From positions 1 to 64,000 of the forward strand of contig JAMQHL010000015.1 of assembly GCA_025993795.1 (NCBI GenBank): a stretch of DNA of 64,000 bases. The letters are read 5' to 3'. A program made the translations under genes and the position numbers. The notes under the pieces are model-generated. The model saw only the letters and a list, made by a program, of their open reading frames with translations, searched no databases and was not told the origin of the DNA. Origin of the DNA: Planctomycetota bacterium (GTDB lineage: Bacteria; Planctomycetota; UBA8742; UBA2392). Positions 8,012-15,632 of this stretch are shown piece after piece (the first letter of the stretch is position 1; every line of letters starts with the position of its first letter).

Positions 8012-10112
8012 TCAGGACAAAGAGCCAAGGGACGATCCGGCGGCGGCTTCGCAAGCGGCGGAGCCTGCTGATGCCGGCGAAAGCGTGGTTCGGAACTACG
8101 CGGCGTCGGGTGATCGAGGCTCAGAGTTCGAGACCCGCGAAGTGCCGGTTCTGAAGGGCGAAGAGAGCGATGACGACCCGGGGCAAACCCAGTATCCGCC
8201 GTCGGAAGAGTCGGATGGTTCCGAAAGCGTGTTCAAGGTTGTGGTAGACGGGCGCCGCCCCGGCTCAATCCTGGACACAAAGGTTCTCCAGAGTGCCAGC
8301 GAGGCGGAAGCACCGGACGAGTTTGAGACGGGTGTCAAGGTGCCGGTCGATGCGCAGCGCCCGGGCTCGGATTCAGCGACGGTCACGATCGCCCGCGAAG
8401 CCGTCGCCCCGGCCGATGACACCGACACGGCCATGGCGCCGCGCGGGGCAGACAACTTTGACGACCTCGAAACCCGCGAAGTGCCGCTGCTGCGCGAAGA
8501 GTGGCGCGACCGGGCGGAGAAGGCGGCTGAGGCGCTGGGCGAAACAGCGGAAGTGATGGGCGCCTGGGAAGACGATGACGGCGACAGTTCGCTTGCGCAC
8601 TCAGTGGCTGTTGCAAGCGGCGCGTTTCCGCTGCCTGAATCTGAACGACCGGCCGCCATTGCCGGCTCTGTGCTGGAGAAGGCCCGCGAGGCCCAGCGGG
8701 TGTGGGCGGCTTTGCGATTTGAGCAGCGCATGCCGAAGTTTGACGCCCTGCGCAAAGAGCTGGTGTTTCAGCGCGGCGACTACGTTCCTTCCATGGCCAC
8801 CGCAATCGGTCGACCGATGGTGGAGACGCTGGTTGGCGAATACCTTCCGGTGCTTGAGGCACTGCGTACCCTTGAGGACATTTTCCCGCCGCTGCTGGTT
8901 GAGTGGCACTCCGGCGAGGCCGCCCTGGCCGCCGACGGCCAGTCGGCGTGCGTGCGCATGGTGCCCTGGGGAATCGTGGTAATCGTCAACCCGCCGATGG
9001 CGCCGTTTGGCTTTCCCATGGCTGTGGCGATTGATGCCCTTGCTGCCGGCAATGCGGTGATTCTCTGCGCGAGCGAACAGCACCCGCGCGTCAGCGAAAC
9101 CATGCGCCGCATGTTTCAGCGCGCAGGCTTTGGCGACCACCTGGTCCAGATCGTCTCCGGCGCGCCCGAAACCGTGCTGGCAACCATCGACGCCGCGCCG
9201 GACAAGTTCATTTTCTTTGGCGATACGGACGTCGCGGCAAAGCTGGCGGCACGCTGCACCAGCCTTGGAGTCGAGTTTCAGCATGTGCGCACCGGTAAAG
9301 ACACGCTGCTGGTGTTGCCGGACGCCCCTCTCGACCGCGCCGTTCACGCCGCCATGTGGGGCGCGTTTGCCTCTGGCGGCATGCTGCCCGGAAGCATCGA
9401 GCGTGTGGTGGTTGTCGCTTCTCTGTATGACGAGTTTCGCATGCGCTTCGTCGAGGCAATCCGCGCGATGAACAGCCACCATGCGCAACTGGCCGCCATC
9501 AACGAGTCCTTCAACCCCCGGCGCTTCCAGATGCTGATTGACGATGCTGTTGCCCACGGCGCGCGCGCCACATGGCCCGCCGGCGAAGAACCCGGTCGCT
9601 GGATCCAGTGGAAAGCCGCCGTGGTCGAGAACCTGGGTGCCAACGCCAAGCTAAGCCACGAACGTATCGAAGGGCCCGGCGTCGTGTTGTACCGCAGCGA
9701 GAAACCGGCCGAGGACATACTTGCGCTGTTATCGCAGGCGCCCGCCGGCACGCTGTCGGTGGTCGGCAAGCCTTCGCGTGAGCTGCGAGCTGCGCTTGAA
9801 CGGCTGCCCGTGTCGCGCGTGCTTTTCCAGGACGTGTTTCCGTCAACTGCGGGCAGCAGCCAGGCGATGGGTCCTGAGCTGCCGCGCACGCGGTGCGGTG
9901 CAGCCAGCATGCTCAGGCCGATGGTGGTCGGCGATGGCGACCCGGTGTCCGGCCGCGTGGCCTGGTTTCCGTACACCGACGACAAGGCCTATGCGCTGAT
10001 GGAAGCAATCGAAGCCGCCTACGGCCTTGAGACCGGCAAACGCATCAAGGCGGCGCTGCGCCTGGCGCTGAACCCGAGCAAGCGCAGGCTGCTGCGCGGC
10101 GATAACTCGTAG
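8004..10112 (+). CDS. aldehyde dehydrogenase-like pseudoenzyme with repeat-rich N-terminus
   Basis: 702 residues. Residues 1-215 are acidic and probably disordered, with repeated short motifs: ETREVPVL (43-50), ETGVKVPV (108-115), ETREVPLL (157-163), and VDGRRPGS/VDAQRPGS (81-88, 116-123). Residues about 220-640 follow the ALDH fold: VPWGIVVIVNPP corresponds to the PWN region, FIFFGDTDVAAKLA to the FTGS segment, GAFASGGMLPGSIERVVV to the catalytic loop. The expected catalytic residues are absent: Asn of PWN is Met332, Glu of ELGGK is near Val428, Cys of GQxCxxxxR is Pro462. A binding or scaffold role beside the ABC transporter is inference. Overlap with the ATPase stop suggests co-expression. 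Confidence 0.8.
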   Translation: MNDQDKEPRDDPAAASQAAEPADAGESVVRNYAASGDRGSEFETREVPVLKGEESDDDPGQTQYPPSEESDGSESVFKVVVDGRRPGSILDTKVLQSASEAEAPDEFETGVKVPVDAQRPGSDSATVTIAREAVAPADDTDTAMAPRGADNFDDLETREVPLLREEWRDRAEKAAEALGETAEVMGAWEDDDGDSSLAHSVAVASGAFPLPESERPAAIAGSVLEKAREAQRVWAALRFEQRMPKFDALRKELVFQRGDYVPSMATAIGRPMVETLVGEYLPVLEALRTLEDIFPPLLVEWHSGEAALAADGQSACVRMVPWGIVVIVNPPMAPFGFPMAVAIDALAAGNAVILCASEQHPRVSETMRRMFQRAGFGDHLVQIVSGAPETVLATIDAAPDKFIFFGDTDVAAKLAARCTSLGVEFQHVRTGKDTLLVLPDAPLDRAVHAAMWGAFASGGMLPGSIERVVVVASLYDEFRMRFVEAIRAMNSHHAQLAAINESFNPRRFQMLIDDAVAHGARATWPAGEEPGRWIQWKAAVVENLGANAKLSHERIEGPGVVLYRSEKPAEDILALLSQAPAGTLSVVGKPSRELRAALERLPVSRVLFQDVFPSTAGSSQAMGPELPRTRCGAASMLRPMVVGDGDPVSGRVAWFPYTDDKAYALMEAIEAAYGLETGKRIKAALRLALNPSKRRLLRGDNS

Positions 10113-10128
10113 CAAGTTCGAAGTGAGC

Positions 10129-11895
10129 TTACAGCCCGCCGTAGAACGCCCGGCGCGCGAGCTCGGCGTATTTAGGCTGCGTGTTCTGGGGGTCGGCGTG
10201 GCGCATCACGATGTAGGGGCCGGCGACCACCCCGTCGAGGCCCTGGTCGCGCCAGCTTTCACGAGCGTCCTGCACAGTGCGCGTGAGCTGGCCTCGCCGG
10301 TTCAGCCAGGGCGTGCACAGCAGCGGGGTGCGGCCCGCCGCTTTGCGGAATGCCTTCAGCAGCGACGCCGTGGCCGGGTCTGCCGACTCGTGAATTACTT
10401 GTACCGGCACCGGCGCACTTGGGTTCATGCGCCCGGTCCAGACCTGTGGCCGGCGCGGCTTCAGCCAATACTCGCCGACTGGCTTGGGCGGCATCTTCTC
10501 GGTGCCGAAGAAGTCGGCCTGCAGTTCCGTGTCCAGTACCAGTGTCGGCACTTCGTGCCAGAATACGTCGGGCCGCGCGTGCTGCTGCAGCGCACTTCGA
10601 AGCTCAGGCAGGTCGCCGCGGCACAGCAGGGATCGATTGCCAAGGCCCAGCCGCGACAAGTCTACGCGCCCGGTAATGCGCGCCAGCACAGCGCCGCCCG
10701 CCAGCAACTCGGCGGCGCGCCGCTCTATGTGTTCCGGCTGGTCGATCCACACGCCGCCCTTTGTCTGTTCGCTGCGGGCGAACTCGGCGCACTCGCTTTC
10801 GCTGGCGTCGGTTCCCAGGCGGGGTTGGCCCAATGGCAGCACATGTTCAACGCCGGCTTTCTCAGCAAGCGCCATGATGGCGGCACCGACGGCATTGCCG
10901 GCATCGGTGGGGGCGGGGCAGATCGAAAGCTGCCGGGCGCGCGTACCGGCCACCAGCGCCGGATAAAGCGAGCGCAGCCCGAACACGCTGCCGGTCAGCA
11001 CAATGTTCTCGCACGCGGTCTTCAGCGCGCAGCGGTCGATCCACTGAGACAGGAAGTCTTCCAGAAACTGCCGCATCGCCCCGGCAATGTGGTCAAAGCG
11101 GCGGCGCCGCAGGTGGGCGCGCAGGAATTCCACGCAGTCGTATGTCTCGGGCAGATTGCCTGAACGTCGCCAGTTCAGCGGCAGCAGTGGGTCAAACTCA
11201 AACAGAATCGAAAGACGCTTGGTCACTTTGGAAAGCTGCAGGCCGCGCGATAATGCCCCAAGGTCCATGAGCAGGCTCTCGTCGCGTTCCGGCACCATGC
11301 CCAGCAGGTACGTGACCGTCTCAAGAAACGCGCCGAGGCTGTTGTCCTCATCGATCGTGGCAACGCGGTCAAGCCGCCCGCCGCGGCTGACATGAACGCT
11401 GGCGGCAATACCGTCCCCTGAATTCTCGCATACCAGCACAAGCAGGCGCCCATCGGGCGCATGCGTGCTGGCGGCGGCAATCGCTGCCTGGGCGAGGTGA
11501 TGGTCGATGAAAGTGCTGCGGTCAGCGCGCAGGCCGAGTTTGTCCAGGGGTTTCAGGCGCTCGCGCCGTGACGGCTTGCGCCCGCCAAAAGGCACGGCAC
11601 TGCGCAGAATGCGCTTCGTGACACCCCGAAACGTGCCTGACTCAGCAAACTGTTTCAGCAGTTCCCGCCGTGTGCGACGCTGCGGCAGGTGCTGGCCCGC
11701 AAACGCAATTACCTCAACGTCTTCGCCGCGCAAACCCTCTACGGCCAGCAATTGCGCGGTAGCCATGCGCGGAAACCCGCTGACTTCAAATGGGTCGTCC
11801 ACGTAGTCGGCTTCAAAGCCCACGCGCACGGTGGCACCGTCGCGCAGCAGCGCGACGCTGGGATCTTTGCCATCATGGATTCCGAGGACGAGCAT
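10129..11895 (-). CDS. NodU/CmcH-family carbamoyltransferase homologue, degenerate metal site
   Basis: 588 residues, normal family length. N-terminal Kae1-like domain begins VLGIHDGKDPSVALLRDG. The family HHxAHA metal motif reads DHHLAQA (H132 kept, second His is Gln136); the following phosphate loop reads ENSGDG, and GGVALN reads GSVFGL. The C-terminal carbamoyltransferase region is better kept: LGLGNRSLL, PVQVIHE and the LLCTPWLNRRGQ segment. Typical members transfer carbamoyl groups to antibiotics or Nod factors. No biosynthetic cluster is nearby. Either a divergent active enzyme or a repurposed fold. Its ATG is 9 bases after a TATACT box, so the mRNA may be leaderless. Confidence 0.8.
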   Translation of the reverse strand: MLVLGIHDGKDPSVALLRDGATVRVGFEADYVDDPFEVSGFPRMATAQLLAVEGLRGEDVEVIAFAGQHLPQRRTRRELLKQFAESGTFRGVTKRILRSAVPFGGRKPSRRERLKPLDKLGLRADRSTFIDHHLAQAAIAAASTHAPDGRLLVLVCENSGDGIAASVHVSRGGRLDRVATIDEDNSLGAFLETVTYLLGMVPERDESLLMDLGALSRGLQLSKVTKRLSILFEFDPLLPLNWRRSGNLPETYDCVEFLRAHLRRRRFDHIAGAMRQFLEDFLSQWIDRCALKTACENIVLTGSVFGLRSLYPALVAGTRARQLSICPAPTDAGNAVGAAIMALAEKAGVEHVLPLGQPRLGTDASESECAEFARSEQTKGGVWIDQPEHIERRAAELLAGGAVLARITGRVDLSRLGLGNRSLLCRGDLPELRSALQQHARPDVFWHEVPTLVLDTELQADFFGTEKMPPKPVGEYWLKPRRPQVWTGRMNPSAPVPVQVIHESADPATASLLKAFRKAAGRTPLLCTPWLNRRGQLTRTVQDARESWRDQGLDGVVAGPYIVMRHADPQNTQPKYAELARRAFYGGL

Positions 11896-11904
11896 GCAGT
11901 TGAA

Positions 11905-11912
11905 AGTATAGT
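11905..11912. promoter_or_regulatory. overlapping divergent -10 boxes for carbamoyltransferase and pdxJ
   Basis: AGTATAGT holds TATAGT (11907-11912) facing pdxJ and TATACT (11910-11905) facing the carbamoyltransferase; each matches the TATAAT consensus at five of six positions. No strong -35 element is visible for either. The minus-strand transcript would begin only a few bases before its ATG at 11895. Confidence 0.35.
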
Positions 11913-11945
11913 GCCAGCCGATGGGCTTTGGGAACGGGGTAGAGC

Positions 11946-12665
11946 ATGACCTTGCTGGGCCTGAACATCGACCACGTCGCTACGTTGCGAAACGCCCGCG
12001 GCGGCACCGAGCCGGACCCGGTGCAGGCCGCACTGATCGCGGAGGCTAGTGGTGCCGACAGCATCGTCTGCCACTTGCGCGAAGACCGCCGCCACATTCG
12101 AGATGCAGACGTGCGACGCCTGCGCGGCAGCGTGACGACAAGCCTGCAACTTGAAATGGCGCTTCACCCGGACGTAATCGACGTTGCTCTGGACGTCAAG
12201 CCGCTGGAGATCATGGTCGTACCCGAACGCCGTGAAGAAGTAACAACCGAAGGCGGGTTTGACTGCGTCCGGTACAGCCGCCCGTTGGGTGACGCGATCG
12301 CGCGTTTTCGTGCGGCGGGCATCGGTGTCAGCGTGTTTATTGACGCTGATGCAGTGCAGATTGCGCAGGCACACACCTTGGGCGCGCATACGATTGAGTT
12401 GCACACCGGCCCCTATTGCCACGCCGCTGTCGAAGAAGCAGAGCCCGAACTTGCGCGCCTTGAAGCCGCCGCTGCGCAAGCCCGCGGGCTTGGTATCGAG
12501 GTCCACGCCGGGCATGGGTTGAACTACGAAAACATCCAGCGGCTGCTGCGTCGCGTACCGGTCAGCAAAGTGAATATCGGGCACAGCGTTGTCAGCCGGG
12601 CCGTGTTCGCGGGTTTTGCGACAGCCGTGCGCGAAATGAAAACGCTGATTGAATCAGTGGGCTAA
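11946..12665 (+). CDS. pdxJ: pyridoxine 5'-phosphate synthase
   Basis: Condenses 1-deoxy-D-xylulose 5-phosphate with 3-amino-1-hydroxyacetone 1-phosphate to pyridoxine 5'-phosphate, the last ring-forming step of DXP-dependent vitamin B6 synthesis. 239 residues, the usual length. Begins LGLNIDHVATLRNARG with the family HVATLR signature; HLREDRRHI, VPERREEVTTEGG and the C-terminal HAGHGLNYEN and NIGHS phosphate-binding stretches are intact. Start ATG follows GGGGTAGAG. It shares a short divergent promoter region with the carbamoyltransferase and its TAA overlaps the convergent next gene by 4 bp. Confidence 0.95.
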   Translation: MTLLGLNIDHVATLRNARGGTEPDPVQAALIAEASGADSIVCHLREDRRHIRDADVRRLRGSVTTSLQLEMALHPDVIDVALDVKPLEIMVVPERREEVTTEGGFDCVRYSRPLGDAIARFRAAGIGVSVFIDADAVQIAQAHTLGAHTIELHTGPYCHAAVEEAEPELARLEAAAAQARGLGIEVHAGHGLNYENIQRLLRRVPVSKVNIGHSVVSRAVFAGFATAVREMKTLIESVG

Positions 12666-14374
12666 CGGCAGCGGGCGCAGAGTTCAGCGGCGCTGCGTGC
12701 CCACCACCCGGCTGGCTGCAACGATGTAAAGCGCGCAAAATAGTCCAGCGCCTTCTGAAAGCTGCCGGCGCGCATGTGCAGCACGGCCGCGCTGTATAGA
12801 TACCGCGGCGAGCCTGGCTCGAGTTGTACCGCATCATTGATCGCCGGCAGCACGGTTGCCCTCAAGGCCTCGGCCTCGCGCGCGCCATTGAGCCATTCGA
12901 GCAGCGCCCGGCGGTACTCCCGGTCGGCAGACTCTGGCTGTCGGCTTAGTTTGCGCATTTCTGCGGTGATGCGCGTTGCGGCCAGCCCAACGAACTCCGG
13001 CGGCAGCCACGGCGCGTCCTTTGCGGGTGCGATGCTGCCTTCAAACCACTGCCGGGCGTCGCGATGAAGGGCGTCGCCCTCGCGTGTTTCGTGCGTCATC
13101 CAGGCCAGGTAATCGTGAACGAATGCGTTTTTCAGCTTCAGCTTGCTGCGCAGGCGGCCGTCGCCATGGGCCCCAGCCCGGTACGACTCCAGCAATCGAC
13201 CGTCGCCCTCTTCCGTGTCAATGTGAAGCCGAAACATGACGGCCGCATGGGCAAGGCTTGCAATGGGCTCGCTGGGGCAGCGGCGCGGAATCACAACGCG
13301 GTTGCGCGCAGGGTCGTAGACGCCAAGGCCCGTCCCCGGCGCCAGCAGCACGGACGGCGGGTCGAAGCGGCTTTGCTGCACTGGCGCAAACAGCAGCGGG
13401 TCGTAGGTCCGCATGTGATCCAGGGCGCCGGCGGCATCCTCGGCAGAAATCAGCGGCATTCCCGGCAGCGGAAGCGCTTGCTCGGGTACCCCGGAGTAGC
13501 GGGCTGCCAGGCGCACGAGCGCACGCACGTCACCAAGCTCGGCGTGCAGGGCGGCGCGCACCTCGTCGGCGGTGGCGGCGCGGCGGCTGCCTTCGGTCTC
13601 GGCCAGGTCGCCCTCGACGTCGCGCCGCACAGCCTGCAATTCAAGCAGGTGCGAGATGCTCTCCACGACGGCTTCAGCGGCGGCTTCCAGTTGTGCCGCA
13701 CCTTCGGGTTCCTGCCGCTGCATCGGGCCGGCGTGTTTGCGTATGGCATCGCGGCGCGAGGTCATGAAGTCGCGAATCTCGCGCCATTCGGCGGCGTCTT
13801 TGGCATCAGGCGAGCGTACACCGCGCATCCGACGCTCAAGTCGCACGTAGGCTTCAAGCTGCTCGTCCATTTCGCTGAACAGGCGCAACACCTGCTGGGC
13901 AACCGAGCCTGCACCGAACACCTCCAGGCAGCGACGGTCACGAAAGCGCACGTGCAGCAGGTGTGTCTCGGGCCATTCGCGAATGTCGCGGCTGATCAGT
14001 TCGAGGCGCGCTTTGAGGCGCTCAAGAATCGGCATGCGCAGCACACCGCGGTAGGAATCCTCCAGCGCGTGGTGCACCAGCCGAAAGCGGCCCGGTCCGC
14101 CGGCAAGCTTGCGCGATGCGTCTGCAAGGGCGGAATGATCGAACAGTCCTAGGTCGATCAGCTGCGTGACTTCGTCGGATAACGGGAGTGTTTCGCCCGG
14201 CGGGTCATTGACGGCACCTGCGCAGGCCTGACGCGCAGCGCGCCAGTAGGCTTCTTCCACGTGGGCACGCAACTCTGCGTTGGGCGGGGCGTCGGCGGAC
14301 AGCTCCCGCGCCTCCTCAAGCTCAAGGCTGTGAAGGTATTCATCAAGCAGCGCGTGAAGCTCGGCTTCGGGCAT
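12662..14374 (-). CDS. unknown 570-residue protein with C-terminal TPR-like repeat
   Basis: I do not recognise this family. No signal peptide or membrane segment is visible, so it is probably cytosolic. The chain is largely helical and Ala/Arg/Glu-rich. Residues about 150-270 are highly charged (EMDEQLEAYVRLERRM), possibly coiled coil. Residues about 320-400 are more conserved-looking, with PGTGLGVYDPARNRVVIPRRC. The C-terminal 60 residues (INDAVQLEPGSPRYLYSAAVLHMRAGSFQKAL) resemble a tetratricopeptide repeat. The start lies 3 bp after the tyrA-type stop on the same strand, so it is co-translated with aromatic biosynthesis and the sec operon. No function is proposed. Confidence 0.75.
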   Translation of the reverse strand: MPEAELHALLDEYLHSLELEEARELSADAPPNAELRAHVEEAYWRAARQACAGAVNDPPGETLPLSDEVTQLIDLGLFDHSALADASRKLAGGPGRFRLVHHALEDSYRGVLRMPILERLKARLELISRDIREWPETHLLHVRFRDRRCLEVFGAGSVAQQVLRLFSEMDEQLEAYVRLERRMRGVRSPDAKDAAEWREIRDFMTSRRDAIRKHAGPMQRQEPEGAAQLEAAAEAVVESISHLLELQAVRRDVEGDLAETEGSRRAATADEVRAALHAELGDVRALVRLAARYSGVPEQALPLPGMPLISAEDAAGALDHMRTYDPLLFAPVQQSRFDPPSVLLAPGTGLGVYDPARNRVVIPRRCPSEPIASLAHAAVMFRLHIDTEEGDGRLLESYRAGAHGDGRLRSKLKLKNAFVHDYLAWMTHETREGDALHRDARQWFEGSIAPAKDAPWLPPEFVGLAATRITAEMRKLSRQPESADREYRRALLEWLNGAREAEALRATVLPAINDAVQLEPGSPRYLYSAAVLHMRAGSFQKALDYFARFTSLQPAGWWARSAAELCARCR

Positions 14375-14377
14375 CGC

Positions 14378-15523
14378 CTACTCACCGGCCTCAGGGGTGA
14401 TGACTGACTTGCGCAGCATCTCGCGGCGCAGCTCATTTGCGCGTTCGAACAGATGCGTCACGTGGTCGCCTAGCCCGAGTGCAATTTCCATTTCGGTCAG
14501 GTACGTGCGCATGCGCTGGATCTCGCCTACGACATCGCTGCGGCTTGCGGCCAGCAACTCTTGCCACAGATCGCCCGAAGACTCAGCCAGGCGCGTCATG
14601 TCGCGCAGCGCCGGCCCTGCGATGCCGTGGTCACGGCCGCCGATTGTCAGCATCAATGCAACGGAAACAAGCTGCGGCAAGTGACTGACTGCAGGAATGA
14701 TGCGGTCATGTTCTTCAGGCGTAAGCAACTGTACCGCCCCGCCCATCGACTCGATCAGGCGTTGCAGGACGCGCACGCGATCGGGCGGCGCGCCCTGCTC
14801 TGGTGAAAGCACCCAGGCGCGGCCCTCAAACAGGTCGGCGCTGCTGTTTGCGAAGCCTGACACGGCTTTGCCGGCCATCGGATGTCCGCCGACGAACAAC
14901 GGTCCCGGCCCCGCAAACAGCGCGCGGGCCTTGTCGCAAATCGCGCGCTTGATACCACTCACGTCGGTGATGATGCACTTGTCGGCAACGTCGTTGAGCA
15001 GCACGCCAAGCAGCTCAAGATTTCGCGAAGGCGAGGCGCACAGAAAGACCGCATCGGCGTCGCTGACGGCCTTGCTGCCTTCAGCGGCAGTGTGAAGGGA
15101 CTCAAAAAGTCCTGATTCGCCGGGTGCGCCGAGGCGCTCGCGCAGGTCGATCCCCACAATCGTGTGGGCGGGCTGCGCGCGCTTGAGTGCTCTTGCGATG
15201 CTGCCGCCGACCAGCCCAAGCCCGATGATGGCGATGCGCATTGGCGCGACTTCGGCGCTTGACATGCGCCGCCTGACTGCGGCGCGACTGGCATCCAGCA
15301 CCTGCTGCATCCATGCAGCCGCTTCAGAACCATGCAGAGGCGGGGGCGCGTGATTCTGGGCGCGCTCGGTTACCGTGGCTTCGCGATGCGCGTCGCGCAG
15401 CGGCAGACGCAGCGCGTGCTTTGCCTCGTTAATCTCACGGGCAACACCCAGTCTGCGGGCGAGCAACTCGATCAGCTGGCGGTCGATTTCGTCAATCTTG
15501 TCGCGCAACTCGTTGATTTCCAT
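14378..15523 (-). CDS. tyrA: chorismate mutase-prephenate dehydrogenase fusion
   Basis: 381 residues. Residues 1-90 are an AroQ-type chorismate mutase (MEINELRDKIDEIDRQLIELLARRL, with K/R positions of the helical bundle). Residues 96-370 are prephenate dehydrogenase, with the NAD-binding IAIIGLGLVGGS (97-108), GGHPMAGK and EEHDRIIPAVSHLP containing the active-site histidines. It converts chorismate through prephenate to 4-hydroxyphenylpyruvate for tyrosine. This two-domain order matches the E. coli T-protein. It lies downstream of secDF (109-bp gap) and directly before the unknown 570-residue protein. Feedback sites cannot be judged from sequence alone. Confidence 0.92.
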   Translation of the reverse strand: MEINELRDKIDEIDRQLIELLARRLGVAREINEAKHALRLPLRDAHREATVTERAQNHAPPPLHGSEAAAWMQQVLDASRAAVRRRMSSAEVAPMRIAIIGLGLVGGSIARALKRAQPAHTIVGIDLRERLGAPGESGLFESLHTAAEGSKAVSDADAVFLCASPSRNLELLGVLLNDVADKCIITDVSGIKRAICDKARALFAGPGPLFVGGHPMAGKAVSGFANSSADLFEGRAWVLSPEQGAPPDRVRVLQRLIESMGGAVQLLTPEEHDRIIPAVSHLPQLVSVALMLTIGGRDHGIAGPALRDMTRLAESSGDLWQELLAASRSDVVGEIQRMRTYLTEMEIALGLGDHVTHLFERANELRREMLRKSVITPEAGE

Positions 15524-15632
15524 CGAACCACCCCGGCTTCAGGCAACGACCGGCGAATACGCGCGGCAAAAGAAAGGGCGAAAAAGGAGCCAGCCCATTT
15601 TCGCCCGATTGTATGCAGTTCCTGTCCAGGCG

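Noticed and set aside
10123..11163. Plus-strand frame opposite the carbamoyltransferase
   Set aside because: Composition is that of an antisense shadow and it lacks a binding site and recognisable motif.
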